A stretch of 48,676 nt of DNA from Verrucomicrobiota bacterium (GCA_024279685.1 JAJRRI010000121.1:1-48676); one strand, 5' to 3'; shown: positions 8,143-17,101, counted from the stretch's first letter. Made by a program: numbers and translations. Notes: generated from the letters alone by a model not told the origin.

Positions 8143-9321
8143 ATGCATCGTAGAATTCCATTCCTTATCGTCATCGGATTGCTCGCCGCTCAAGCGCAAG
8201 CCATCCGCTTCACCGCCACGAACACCTATATTGTTACCGCCACCGAAACCCTGCCCGACGAGCACTGGATCTATGCGGACAACGCCACCGTGGACGGCCA
8301 TGTGAAGGACGACCTTTTCCTGTTCACCGGAAATGAAGTGAACTTCGGCGGCACCTTCGAGCGCAACATCTGGGGGATGGGAAACCTCATCGACCTAACC
8401 GGTACCGCCAAACGCAACGTTCGATTGATGGGCAAGACCGTCCAGCTGAGCGGAACCATCGATGGCAACCTCATGGCCATCGGCGATACGATCAAGGTTG
8501 CTCCCGAAGCACACCTTGATGGGAGTGTTCGTTTCTTCGGCAATAGCGTGATCCTTGAAGGCAAAATCCTCGGCGATGTCTCCATCACCGCCAGCCGCAT
8601 CATCACCATCTCCGGAAATATTTCCGGCAACCTCAACGTCGTAGCTCCGGAAATCGTACTTCAACGCGATGCTCGTATTGGGGGCGACCTGACCTACTCC
8701 TCCAAAAAAGAACTGGTTCCCGCCGAAGGCCTGGTCGCCGGCCAATTGCATCGTGCCATCCCACAAGCGCCACCGAGCTTCTCCCGAGAACAGCTGTATA
8801 CCCGCGGCCTGTGGTTCCTTGCAGCCCTGCTCGTTGGAATTCCCTTCATTACCCTCTTCCCGATGGCCACGGCCATGGCCGCTCAACTCGTGCGTACTGC
8901 GCCATTGAAGTGCCTCTGGGTCGGCGGGCTCTTCGCGCTGGCACTTCCTAGTTTCGGGGTTATGAGCCTCTCTTCTATCATTGGCCTGCCGCTCGGCGCA
9001 CTGATTCTCGGTAGCTGGGGCTTTCTGGTCTATACCAGCCGCATTATTATGGGTCTGGTGATCGGCGCGCTGATTCTGCGCTCCAAAAGCACCTCGGTCG
9101 GGGGGGTCTTGCTCGCCATGGCGACGGGTCTCGCCGCCATTTACATCGCCACCGCCATTCCCGCCATCAGCTGGTCCGTGCAATTTGTCGTCATCAGCAT
9201 GGGCACGGGCTCACTTTTGCTCGGCCTGTTTCAGCGGCGCCGCCTGCTCATCCAAGTTCCGAGTGAACTCGAACAACTTAAGAAACTAAAAGACGAAAAA
9301 TACAACCCTGAGGAGAAATAA
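8143..9321 (+). CDS. Exported bactofilin-like beta-helix protein with C-terminal membrane domain
   Basis: ATG 8143 is 2 bases after the nfeD stop. The 392-residue product starts with a signal peptide ([18 protein letters not shown]). Residues 40-200 are short repeats of the polymer-forming cytoskeletal type ([29 protein letters not shown]), each a turn of a beta-helix. After a linker, four to five membrane helices fill residues 225-370, and the C-terminus is charged. Such proteins probably build an extracytoplasmic scaffold fixed to the membrane. Being sandwiched between nfeD and floA suggests a part in the flotillin microdomain. The architecture is seen; the role is inferred. Confidence 0.75.
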   Translation: MHRRIPFLIVIGLLAAQAQAIRFTATNTYIVTATETLPDEHWIYADNATVDGHVKDDLFLFTGNEVNFGGTFERNIWGMGNLIDLTGTAKRNVRLMGKTVQLSGTIDGNLMAIGDTIKVAPEAHLDGSVRFFGNSVILEGKILGDVSITASRIITISGNISGNLNVVAPEIVLQRDARIGGDLTYSSKKELVPAEGLVAGQLHRAIPQAPPSFSREQLYTRGLWFLAALLVGIPFITLFPMATAMAAQLVRTAPLKCLWVGGLFALALPSFGVMSLSSIIGLPLGALILGSWGFLVYTSRIIMGLVIGALILRSKSTSVGGVLLAMATGLAAIYIATAIPAISWSVQFVVISMGTGSLLLGLFQRRRLLIQVPSELEQLKKLKDEKYNPEEK

Positions 9322-9323
9322 CT

Positions 9324-10349
9324 ATGTCTGGACTATCCATGCCGATCGTCATTGTTTTTGCCGTATTCATCTTAGTGACCCTGGCCTTTGTGCTACCGGT
9401 CATTGGGCTGTGGGTCCGCGCCACCTTTTCTGGCGTGAAAGTAAAAATTTGGGGCGACCTCGTTGGAATGAAGCTCCGGCACGTGCCGCCGAACCAAGTA
9501 ATCCTGACCTACATCTCCGGTGCCAAAGCCGGAATTGAAGTCAACATCAACCAGCTGGAGGCGCACTATCTCGCCGGCGGAAGCATGCAGAATGTCGTGC
9601 GTGCCATGATCGCGGCCGACAAAGCCAATATTACGCTGAAATTCCAGCAGGCCGCCGCCATCGACCTCGCCGGCCGTAACATTATCGATGCCGTGCAGAC
9701 CAGCGTGAACCCGAAAGTCATCGACTGCCCCGATCCTGCTAAATCTGCCAGCGGCATGCTCGACGCCGTAGCCAAAGACGGCATCCGCCTGCTCGTTAAA
9801 GCGCGTGTAACCGTACGGACCAACCTCGAAAGCCTCGTCGGCGGAGCCACCGAAGACACCATTATCGCTCGCGTTGGCCAAGGCATTGTAAGCGCCATCG
9901 GCTCCATGCCATCCTATAAAGATGCCCTCGAAAATCCCGATTCCATCAGCCGTCGAGTCCTCGAAAGCGGCCTTGATGCCCAGACCGCCTTTGAAATTGT
10001 TTCCATCGATATTGCCGACGTCTCCGTCGCGGGGGTCGGGCAGATTGCCAACGTCGGCGCCAAGCTCGAAGCCGACCGCGCCGAGGCCGACAAAATCATG
10101 CGCCAAGCCGAAGCCGAAGGCCGCCGCGCCATGGCCATCGCCGAGGAACAAGAGATGCGCGCACGCGTCCAAGAGATGCAAGCGAAGGTCATCGAAGCCC
10201 AAGCGGAAGTGCCGCTCGCTATGGCCGAAGCCTTCCGCAAAGGAAACCTCGGCGTGATGGATTACTATAAAATGAAAAATATCATGGCTGACACCTCCAT
10301 GCGCGAGTCGCTCTCTGGCGATGACAGCCCCCCCGAAGCCCATAAATAA
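9324..10349 (+). CDS. floA: Flotillin-like protein FloA
   Basis: A 341-residue SPFH-type scaffold of bacterial membrane microdomains. One N-terminal membrane helix ([20 protein letters not shown]) is followed by the FloA body with [16 protein letters not shown] and [20 protein letters not shown] long Ala/Glu-rich coiled coil then begins [20 protein letters not shown]. The length matches Bacillus FloA (331). It is the third gene of the nfeD run, two bases after its neighbour, which is the standard arrangement. It is expected to oligomerise on the inner face of the cytoplasmic membrane. Confidence 0.93.
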   Translation: MSGLSMPIVIVFAVFILVTLAFVLPVIGLWVRATFSGVKVKIWGDLVGMKLRHVPPNQVILTYISGAKAGIEVNINQLEAHYLAGGSMQNVVRAMIAADKANITLKFQQAAAIDLAGRNIIDAVQTSVNPKVIDCPDPAKSASGMLDAVAKDGIRLLVKARVTVRTNLESLVGGATEDTIIARVGQGIVSAIGSMPSYKDALENPDSISRRVLESGLDAQTAFEIVSIDIADVSVAGVGQIANVGAKLEADRAEADKIMRQAEAEGRRAMAIAEEQEMRARVQEMQAKVIEAQAEVPLAMAEAFRKGNLGVMDYYKMKNIMADTSMRESLSGDDSPPEAHK

Positions 10350-10360
10350 TGAATGAATCT

Positions 10361-10399
10361 CCACAGATTGCACGGCATGCATATCCGGGCAATCTGTGG
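10361..10399. repeat. Perfect 11-bp inverted repeat downstream of floA
   Basis: CCACAGATTGC at 10361-10371 pairs perfectly with 10389-10399 around a 17-base loop that itself contains GCATGC. No T run follows, so it is not a standard terminator. It may be a processing or attenuation hairpin that lowers expression of the genes after floA. Confidence 0.55.
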
Positions 10400-10419
10400 A
10401 CAACTTCTGAGGTATTGAG

Positions 10420-10890
10420 ATGGAAGACCTAGTTCCCTTAATCTTCTTTTTAGTCATTGTCGGGGTAAATGTACTCAAGTTCTTCATCGAGAAGGGCGGG
10501 AAGGCGCGGAAAGCCTCGGAGCAGTCGGGTGAAAGTCCGCCGAAACGAGCCTCGCGGATTGAAACCTTTTTCGAAGAGCTGGCCGAGCAGATGGCCCCTA
10601 AACCGACGGAGCTGGCCGACTGGCCGGAAGGCCTCGCACGCCCCAACTATGCCGAAGAAATGGAGGAGTTTCAGCAGGAGCAAGCGGAAGCGATTAAACC
10701 GACTCCGGATGTGGTTATTCAGGAACCCTCCCTCGCCGCTATAATACAAATGCCTATGCGACAGGGTTCTAGTTTCCAGCTCAAGGGCGGTAGTAAGACC
10801 CTTCGGCAAGCCATGCTCGCCCACATTGTCTTCAGCCCGCCTCGCGCGCTCGACGACGCATATAGCGACACCCTCGCCGATTATAACTAA
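10420..10890 (+). CDS. FloA-operon membrane-anchored hypothetical protein
   Basis: A 156-residue protein with one N-terminal membrane helix (VPLIFFLVIVGVNVLKFFI), a long charged, Glu-rich linker, and a short conserved-looking C-terminal segment, LRQAMLAHIVFSPPRALD. That ending resembles small proteins found near floA in other PVC bacteria, where it precedes or follows the flotillin gene. No enzymatic motif is visible. It is probably an accessory of the flotillin assembly, based on order only. It is followed 3 bases later by the phosphatase gene. Confidence 0.6.
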   Translation: MEDLVPLIFFLVIVGVNVLKFFIEKGGKARKASEQSGESPPKRASRIETFFEELAEQMAPKPTELADWPEGLARPNYAEEMEEFQQEQAEAIKPTPDVVIQEPSLAAIIQMPMRQGSSFQLKGGSKTLRQAMLAHIVFSPPRALDDAYSDTLADYN

Positions 10891-10893
10891 ATC

Positions 10894-11682
10894 ATGAAAA
10901 AAATTCCCCTAACCCATTTGCTCGACACCGCCATCTGCGCGGCGGAAGCTGCGGGGAAACACGCCCTCGCCAACAAGCACCGTCGCGAAGAGTCCAACGA
11001 AACTTTTTCTCATGACATCAAACTGGTGCTCGACGTTGAGTGCCAGAAGATCGCCGAAGCGGTGATTGCTTCCGAGCTTCCCGAGCATGGTATTTTGGGG
11101 GAAGAAGATATCCGGAAAGCCGCCCCTCATGAGTATGAGTGGATCATCGACCCGATCGATGGGACCATGAACTATACCCACGGATTCCCCTACTGGTGCG
11201 CATCCATCGCCGTTCGCCAAAACGAACAGGTTCTGGCTGGATGCGTCTATGCCCCCGAATTCGACGAATACTACACCGCCCATATTGAAGAGCCCGCCAA
11301 ACTTAACGGCCAATTTATCCACGCCTCAGAAACACAACACTTGCACGAGGCTATGATCTTTACAGGGATCTCGAAGCACATGGACGCCGCAAGCGAGCCG
11401 CACTTCGATCGCTTTAAAGAACTGGCACTCAGCACTCAAAAAATCCGACTAAACGGCTCCGCCGCGCTCGACCTTTGCCACGTAGCCGCCGGAAATAGCG
11501 ATGGGTACGTCGAAACCCACCTTTACCTGTGGGATCACGCCGCCGCCGGCCTCATTGCCGAACAAGCCGGAGCGATCGTTTCCATCTATCCTCTCCAACA
11601 CGAACCCCACGCTTGTAGCGTGATCTGTTCCAATAAAAATCTAATCGAAGACCTTCGCGAACTCACCTTTCCAAAAGCCTAA
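10894..11682 (+). CDS. Inositol monophosphatase family protein
   Basis: A 262-residue magnesium-dependent, lithium-sensitive-type phosphatase. The family's metal ligands are present: GEED (Glu-Glu) near residue 70, WIIDPIDGTMNY near 85-96, and LWDHAAAGLIAEQAG near 211-225. Substrate in bacteria can be inositol phosphate, 3'-phosphoadenosine 5'-phosphate (CysQ type) or fructose 1,6-bisphosphate; the sequence alone does not decide. Start ATG is 3 bases after the previous stop, and a methyltransferase gene starts 1 base after its own stop, so these are cotranscribed. Confidence 0.88.
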   Translation: MKKIPLTHLLDTAICAAEAAGKHALANKHRREESNETFSHDIKLVLDVECQKIAEAVIASELPEHGILGEEDIRKAAPHEYEWIIDPIDGTMNYTHGFPYWCASIAVRQNEQVLAGCVYAPEFDEYYTAHIEEPAKLNGQFIHASETQHLHEAMIFTGISKHMDAASEPHFDRFKELALSTQKIRLNGSAALDLCHVAAGNSDGYVETHLYLWDHAAAGLIAEQAGAIVSIYPLQHEPHACSVICSNKNLIEDLRELTFPKA

Positions 11683-11683
11683 A

Positions 11684-12508
11684 ATGAAAACGCCGCCGCC
11701 CGACCTCCACGGACTCTATGAAGCCTCCGTCCAAAACGTCGATACCGACCTCGACTTTGGCCAGCGCGTTTATACCAAACACTGGAAGCGAAAACCCCGA
11801 ACCGTACGCGAAGACTTCTGCGGTACCGCCAAGCTCGCCGCCCGCTGGGTGCAACGGAATAAAATGAACGCGGCCTGGGGCATCGACCTCCACCAACCGA
11901 CGCTCGACTGGGGGCTGAAATACAACGCCTCCGAACTCTCCGACGAGCAAAAGAACCGCCTGCACCTCATCTGCGGCGATGTACTCGAAGCGGCCACCCC
12001 CAAAGTCGACCTCGCCTTTGCGCTCAACTTTTCCTTCTGCGTCTTTAAGCAGCGCGAAACGCTCAAAAACTATTTCCGCGCCGTCGCCGATTCGATCAAC
12101 ACCGAAGGGCTTTTCGTTATAGATATCTACGGCGGCACCGAGTCCGTCACCGCAAAATGCGACGACACCCGCGAAATCCCCGGCTTCACCACCCCCGAGG
12201 GAATCGAAATTCCCGACTTTGAATATATTTGGGAACAGGCCGCCTACAATCCCATCAACCACCACACCACCTGCCATATCCATTTCAAAGTGCCGGGCTT
12301 CCGGAAAATCAATAAAGCCTTCACCTACCACTGGCGCCTCTGGACCCTCCACGAGCTCCAGGAAATTCTACTCGAAACCGGCTTCGCTAAAGCCGAGGTC
12401 TACCTGCACGACTTCGACGACGAAGGGGAATCCGACGAAACCTTCCGCCTCCGTAAAACCTATGAAAACGTCCAGGGATGGGTCGCCTATGTCGTCGGCA
12501 TAAAATGA
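11684..12508 (+). CDS. Class I SAM-dependent methyltransferase
   Basis: A 274-residue Rossmann-fold methyltransferase. The SAM-binding motif I is DFCGTAKLAARWV near residue 44, the acidic motif II is WGIDLHQPTLDWGL, and CGDVLE follows at motif III. The C-terminal half (HTTCHIHFKVPGF, HWRLWTLHEL) is typical of a conserved group of uncharacterised methyltransferases. The substrate cannot be told. Its stop overlaps the next start by 4 nt. Confidence 0.82.
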   Translation: MKTPPPDLHGLYEASVQNVDTDLDFGQRVYTKHWKRKPRTVREDFCGTAKLAARWVQRNKMNAAWGIDLHQPTLDWGLKYNASELSDEQKNRLHLICGDVLEAATPKVDLAFALNFSFCVFKQRETLKNYFRAVADSINTEGLFVIDIYGGTESVTAKCDDTREIPGFTTPEGIEIPDFEYIWEQAAYNPINHHTTCHIHFKVPGFRKINKAFTYHWRLWTLHELQEILLETGFAKAEVYLHDFDDEGESDETFRLRKTYENVQGWVAYVVGIK

Positions 12509-13020
12509 AAAAACCCAACGCAGGACGACGAACCATGACGATGGAATCCATTGAACTTCAGCCTAATTTATTTCGAGTAGTCCTCCGGTCTTTCTTTTAT
12601 TTCTTCATCCTCTCCTTGGTCACAAAAGTGTGGGCCTACGGCGGATTTGACCCCGCCGATACCGGGTTGGTTTTACGAGCGCGCGCTATAGAGTCCCTGA
12701 CCGCAACGGGGGGATTATTCCTCACCATCATCCTCTTTCTTAAGCACCGAAATCTGATTCTTACGCAAAATTCACTTCGCGCTTTAATGAAAAGTAAAAG
12801 ATTTGGATTATGGAAATCGAACACGGTTAATTTATCCCAAATCGTTGTATCACACGCGCTTATTGATCGACTGTGCGGAACTCAAGTGGCGACCCGCGAC
12901 GAGAAAATAGTGCACATTAACACCTTCTTTTACTCGAAAAAACAGATTCTAAAATTTATAGATGAAATTGAACTCCGACAATCTCTCATGAAAAATACGG
13001 ATCAATCCGAGATCACCTAA
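12505..13020 (+). CDS. Small membrane protein with PH-like C-terminal part
   Basis: ATG 12505 overlaps the methyltransferase stop (ATGA); ATG 12535, 9 bases after AGGACG, is an alternative start. Two membrane helices are visible (FFYFFILSLVTKVWAYGG and ATGGLFLTIILFL). The soluble C-terminal 70 residues have a beta-rich pattern (GLWKSNTVNLSQIVVSHALI) reminiscent of bacterial PH-like domains. I do not recognise a named family. It closes the floA-to-nth block's membrane proteins. Confidence 0.6.
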   Translation: MKKPNAGRRTMTMESIELQPNLFRVVLRSFFYFFILSLVTKVWAYGGFDPADTGLVLRARAIESLTATGGLFLTIILFLKHRNLILTQNSLRALMKSKRFGLWKSNTVNLSQIVVSHALIDRLCGTQVATRDEKIVHINTFFYSKKQILKFIDEIELRQSLMKNTDQSEIT

Positions 13021-13041
13021 AGGCCGAGCTATACCCTCTCT

Positions 13042-13698
13042 ATGAAAACAAAAAAAGAACGCGCCAAATATATTGGACGGAAGTTGGATGAGCTTTATCC
13101 AGAAGTTCCGATCCCGCTCGACCATACCGATCCCTTCACCTTACTCATCGCGGTACTGCTTTCGGCGCAATGTACGGATAAGCGCGTGAACCTCGTTACT
13201 CCCGCCCTCTTTACCCTGGCCGACACCCCGCAAAAAATGGCGGAGGGTTCCGTTGAGGAAATTCTCGAATGTATCAAAACCTGCGGGCTGGCGAACAGCA
13301 AGGCGAAGAATATCAAACGACTTTCAGAGATGCTGATTGAAGAATACGACCGTGAAGTCCCCCAGAGTTTTGAAGAGATGGAGAACCTCCCCGGCGTCGG
13401 ACATAAAACCGCCAGCGTCGTCATGATCCACGCATTCAAGGTTCCGGCCATGCCCGTCGATACCCATATCCACCGCCTCGCCCAGCGATGGAAACTGACG
13501 AACGGAAAAAATGTAGTGCAAACCGAGGTCGACCTTAAAAAGTTATGGCCGCCGGAAGATTGGGAAAGGCTACACCTGCAATTTATCACCTACGGTCGCG
13601 AGCACTGCAGCGCCCGCGGATGCGACGGCACTAAATGCATCATCTGCAAAACCTGCTTCCCCAACCGCAAAAAACCGGTCGTCACGCAGAAAGCATAG
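13042..13698 (+). CDS. nth: Endonuclease III-type DNA glycosylase
   Basis: A 218-residue base-excision repair enzyme that removes oxidised pyrimidines and nicks abasic sites. The helix-hairpin-helix is LPGVGHKTASV with catalytic Lys122, and the catalytic Asp140 is in PVDTHIHRLAQRW. The C-terminal iron-sulfur loop is unusual: CSARGCDGTKCIICKTC has five Cys spaced x4, x4, x2, x2 rather than the standard C-x6-C-x2-C-x5-C. The fold and catalytic pair make the call firm. It is the last gene before a repeat-rich gap. Confidence 0.94.
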   Translation: MKTKKERAKYIGRKLDELYPEVPIPLDHTDPFTLLIAVLLSAQCTDKRVNLVTPALFTLADTPQKMAEGSVEEILECIKTCGLANSKAKNIKRLSEMLIEEYDREVPQSFEEMENLPGVGHKTASVVMIHAFKVPAMPVDTHIHRLAQRWKLTNGKNVVQTEVDLKKLWPPEDWERLHLQFITYGREHCSARGCDGTKCIICKTCFPNRKKPVVTQKA

Positions 13699-13838
13699 CC
13701 CTCTTATCCCTCCTTTTAAGGGGTGATAATTTCCACCTAAAGAAGGCGGCCTGATTAGGGCGACAAACCGACAACCTGATGATTCGCTCATACGATCGAG
13801 CTAGCAAATTTTGTGCGCGACAAAAAAAGGTGAAACGG

Positions 13839-13945
13839 GATCAGAAGCCACGACGTAGCGCGAAATTCTGTTTCGCATTTAGCTCGGAAGAAGGATGCAC
13901 GTACAAAATTCGAAATAGAATTTCGAACGACAGAAGGCGCGGGTC
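13839..13945 (+). repeat. Palindromic repeat family B, copy 2
   Basis: About 107 bases starting GATCAGAAGCCACGACGTAG, with facing arms GCGAAATTCTGTTTCGC and TTCGAAATAGAATTTCGAA. It differs from the copy at 29813-29919 at roughly 8 positions and aligns in reverse with 7414-7511. Confidence 0.8.
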
Positions 13946-13972
13946 GTTGTGATCGGATGGATTCATTTTAAA

Positions 13973-14078
13973 GGTAGGGCGTGCTCTCCGAGCGCGCCGC
14001 ACGCACGAGCGGCTCGGTGGACGGGCTGTGCGGAATAACGGTGCGGACGGGCGGCGGGGTGGGACACCCCGCCCTACC
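13973..14078 (+). repeat. GTAGGGCG-type intergenic repeat with 9-bp terminal inverted ends
   Basis: The unit begins GGTAGGGCG (13973-13981) and ends with its perfect complement (14070-14078). The interior is GC-rich with GCTCTCCGAGCGCGCC and CGGACGGGCGG modules. Related modules occur in 22749-22957. It looks like a dispersed extragenic palindrome. Confidence 0.65.
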
Positions 14079-14661
14079 CAAAGAAAAAAAACCCTGGCTC
14101 ATTCGCTGGCCGGGATAGAAAAGGGTTAAAGGCTTTACAGGGTCTGAACCGGGTACATAGAGAACACTGGTGCACCCGGTGTGATAGCGATGCGAACCTA
14201 TTCTCTGCGAACTTTTAAAATCAGGTGTCCAATCGGTATGGCGATTCGAACCTGGACCCTCACTAATCCCGTGTTTGAAAATCATCGCTTCGTTTTATCA
14301 ATTTCCCTGTTCCGATTTACAGTTTTTCAAATCAGTCCCGTTCGTTTCGCTTCCGTTTCCCCATCGATTTCGAGCGCGACACCCAACCGCACCCATCACG
14401 CATAGTTCTGCCCCTGCCAACATCATTAAAACGCTCCATCCCATTCGAACTGAACGGATGGCCTAAATCCGACTATTTTTCCGTTGTTCATCGCTTATTT
14501 CTGCTACCTCAACTCCTCCGCTTGCACATCTTTTCCTATGATTTTGACAATTTTACCTTTTGTTTTCAGCCGATCCCTACTTGGATTAGTTTTCGTATGC
14601 TCCAAGGATTTAGACGGCACATGCCAGCCTTTTATTTAAATGTTATGGGATGACAGTGTTC
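14079..14661. other. Non-coding stretch with tandem tRNA 3'-half-like sequences
   Basis: No convincing gene lies here. On the minus strand two diverged direct copies, around 14283-14222 and 14231-14170, share GATTTT, AGGTTCG and CGC-AT modules and end in CACC or GCACCA. They look like the T-loop and acceptor ends of tRNA genes, but stems do not pair well, so they are at best relics. The rest (14300-14660) is featureless AT-rich DNA grading into the DUF1254 gene. Confidence 0.25.
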
Positions 14662-15750
14662 CTACTTCATAAATTCCTTGGACATTTTGGCTGTCCAAGC
14701 ATCCGCCCAAGCAAATGTTTCATTTTTATCTTTTGGGTAATATGCTCTTAATACGCCAGTCCATAATTTACCTCTTGGTGTTCTAAGAACGTTTATTTCA
14801 CCATCTTTCACTGGCTCACCAGATGCCAAGAAATTGATTGTGTATGTACCGTCTTTATTAGGAATCATATCCTCTGAATTTATTGCATAATTCATTGTTG
14901 CGATATATCCATCAGCATTATAAATAGTAAAAGAGAAGAATGCTTTTTTATCAAAGTGAAGATTCGGTGTATCTATCGTTATAGAGCGCCTATCGCCTTT
15001 AGCCGTAAAGGACGAATAAACAGCATTTGTTCCTGATAACCCGCCCCAACCAATAGCAATAACAACTTTAGCTGCTTTAGCATCCCTTGTTTTTGTAGTT
15101 CCAAATCCACTTTTAATAACATCTTTAACTGGACGCTTAATGAAATCGCTTAAAATCCTGTACTTAACTTTATCAAGCGTTGCAAAGTCATACTTAACGG
15201 ACGGAATATAAGGCTCTGATGACTTATAAGTAATTGAGATATTGTCTTGAGCCTTATGTGCTATTTTAAACATTTCTTTTTCAGGAAGACCTCTTAACAT
15301 GCCTGTTCTTATAATGATATAAGCGTGATGGCCTTCTGAGAGCATTGTTTCATCAACCTCAACTGTCCCTGCACCCATTAAAGTTTTAATCTCACTATGA
15401 TTTATGTCTAAAACCATAATGTTTTGAAAGCCTTCGTAGTCTTTTGTAGTGATTGTTGCGCCACCCTTAACATCAAGAATTATCCTTGTGTATAAAGTAT
15501 CGCTGTTCATTCTGATGACATCTTGAGTATCAGTATTAGGATAATCTCTTGAAGGCCTAATAACATTCACCTTTCCTTTAGATTGAGCAAGTTCCTTTAA
15601 ATAAGCTCTAGTAGAGTCTGCATGAATAAAGTTATCCATTGTTATAATGATGCCATCATCAGGATTTATCTGTTCTGCATTTATTATAAACGACATGCCT
15701 AATGACGCTAAGACAAGCAGCCCTATTGCTATCTTTTTAATGTTATTCAT
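14662..15750 (-). CDS. Secreted DUF1254/DUF1214 domain protein, probably acquired
   Basis: A 362-residue protein with a signal peptide (KKIAIGLLVLASLGMSFIINA). An N-terminal DUF1254 part (NSDTLYTRIILDVKGGATI) is followed by a DUF1214 part (FFSFTIYNADGYIATM, then WTGVLRAYYPKD). The family is widespread and of uncertain biochemical role; some members are linked to resistance or surface stress. The gene is much richer in A/T than its neighbours and stands alone among repeats and dead transposases. These features suggest horizontal transfer. AAGGAAAT precedes ATG 15750. Confidence 0.82.
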   Translation of the reverse strand: MNNIKKIAIGLLVLASLGMSFIINAEQINPDDGIIITMDNFIHADSTRAYLKELAQSKGKVNVIRPSRDYPNTDTQDVIRMNSDTLYTRIILDVKGGATITTKDYEGFQNIMVLDINHSEIKTLMGAGTVEVDETMLSEGHHAYIIIRTGMLRGLPEKEMFKIAHKAQDNISITYKSSEPYIPSVKYDFATLDKVKYRILSDFIKRPVKDVIKSGFGTTKTRDAKAAKVVIAIGWGGLSGTNAVYSSFTAKGDRRSITIDTPNLHFDKKAFFSFTIYNADGYIATMNYAINSEDMIPNKDGTYTINFLASGEPVKDGEINVLRTPRGKLWTGVLRAYYPKDKNETFAWADAWTAKMSKEFMK

Positions 15751-15804
15751 AATTCATTTCCTTTCATAAGTTAATAGTTGGATTTTTTAAAGCTAACGAT
15801 TAGG

Positions 15805-15873
15805 ATTTTATCCCTCCTGCTTCCCTAAAACTCCAAAATCCATCACAGGAGTTGAATGGCAGGAGGATAAAAT
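15805..15873. repeat. Inverted repeat upstream of the DUF1254 gene
   Basis: ATTTTATCCCTCCTGC at 15805-15820 pairs with 15859-15873 (one-base bulge) around a 38-base loop. It may be a boundary palindrome of the transferred segment or a transcript-end hairpin for leftward reading. Confidence 0.5.
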
Positions 15874-16131
15874 TTGGTTGGACTGAGCCTCTCGAAACGC
15901 TCCAACTTACTTATGGGGATTGTATGGAGTGCCGGGGGGGCGGTTCAATGGTTTTCTTTTTGTTTCTTTCCAGTGACTCGACGCCGTGCGGTCGGTGGTC
16001 GTGATCGAGTGGGCCTTGGGCGGGTTGCTTCTGGGCTGGGATCCCCTCTTTTTCGGGCGTTAGACACAAGCGATCCGAGAGGCGCGGTGCGTCTCTTTGC
16101 TGATTTTGGATGTCGTGGTTCGGGATCATGA

Positions 16132-16726
16132 TTAGGGCGGGCGTTCGGGCAGTGGCAATGGGCCGGAGATGAGTTTGGTTTTACATTTCGGGCAGTGGGC
16201 AACGTCGATGCCGGTAAGCCGTAGGATCTTTTCGGCGGTGGTTTCTTGGGGTTCGTCTTCATCGGGTTCGGGCGGGGGGTTGACGTCCAGGGATTTACGG
16301 ATAGTTTTGAGTGCCTCTTTTTTGTTGGTGTTGGAAAGGAAGCCGAAGGCGCGTATTTTCATAAAGCCGGACGGTAAGATGTGCAGGGTAAAGCGGCGGA
16401 GGAATTCCTTGGCTTCGAGGGTGACGGGATAGGTTTTGTTTTTCTTTCGATTTTTGGCGGTGAAGGTGACTTTTCCGTCGGCGATGTTTTTGATGCGGTG
16501 GTTGTTGATGGCGACGCGGTGAGTATATCGCCCGAGATAGTCGAGCACTTGGGCGGGGCCGCCGAAGGGGCGTTGAACCATTCCCGCTGGTCATTACTTG
16601 GCTTCGCAAATTATCTATCGCTTCGCTTTCGGGGCGTAGACGTTCCAACTCTTTTTCTTTTGGGTGGCGTGGAGCAACCGCTGCGTGAATTCAAGTTGTA
16701 AGTGCAATTCCTGACGAATCTATATC
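16132..16726 (-). pseudogene. IS91-type transposase remnant
   Basis: The C-terminal part of a Y2/rolling-circle (IS91 family) transposase is visible. QRPFGGPAQVLDYLGRYTHR and VAINNHRI begin the preserved block at about 16575, and a zinc-binding CPKC is near the end. Upstream in the same frame another stretch, TQRLLHATQKKKSWNVYA (16697-16633), belongs to the same protein. The two blocks are separated by about 57 bases (16576-16632) that add three in-frame stops. The N-terminal half with the HUH and tyrosine motifs is absent. The element is dead. Confidence 0.8.
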
Positions 16727-17065
16727 AAGGAAGCCTGCCTTTGAACTACTTTACCGCCCCAGCATAGCAGGAAAAATTCGAGGCGTCACTCACTTCAAAA
16801 GGTGGTTGATCCCACCTGACTCGCACACGTTCATTTTTGAGGCTGTGCTACGCAATCACCTTCTATCATCCCCTCCTTCTTTTTCCTTATGGACGATATG
16901 ATTTTAGGATGAAACGGAGGGGAGGAAAGAGATCGAATAGACTCTAAAATTCATGGGCGAAATGATCGCGTCCCTATCAATACCTAGAAGTGGTCCGAGG
17001 ATTTCAGACCACGGGTTAAGTTAGGTTTTGGCGCATGGCTCCATAAATGAAGGGATAGGAGTCAT
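16727..17065. other. Intergenic stretch without a gene
   Basis: No open frame with coding character is seen. It contains a loose CCCCTCC/GGAGGGG inverted repeat around 16870-16925 and a 6-bp hairpin GTGGTC/GACCAC at 16990-17012. Neither resembles a known RNA. Confidence 0.4.
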
Positions 17066-17101
17066 GAAAACAAAACGGCGAACTCGCTGGGAGTTCGCCG
17101 T
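17066..17101 (-). terminator. Intrinsic terminator of tRNA-Leu
   Basis: Read on the minus strand, an 11-bp perfect stem (ACGGCGAACTC with its complement) and 5-base loop are followed by TTTTGTTTT. It starts 10 bases after the tRNA 3' end. Confidence 0.85.

Noticed and set aside
8395-9183. Long minus-strand open frame opposite the bactofilin-like gene
   Set aside because: It is a shadow of the GC-rich plus-strand gene: no ribosome site, low-complexity composition and no family signature.
9393-10646. Long minus-strand open frame opposite floA
   Set aside because: It covers floA and part of the next gene; the plus-strand FloA motifs are unmistakable, so this frame is a codon-bias artefact.
14140-14290. 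Functional tRNA genes on the minus strand
   Set aside because: T-loop-like boxes are present, but acceptor, anticodon and T stems do not pair.
15760-15900. Integron attC site next to the DUF1254 gene
   Set aside because: GTTGGAT resembles half of the core site, but no paired RYYYAAC core and no integron integrase are present.
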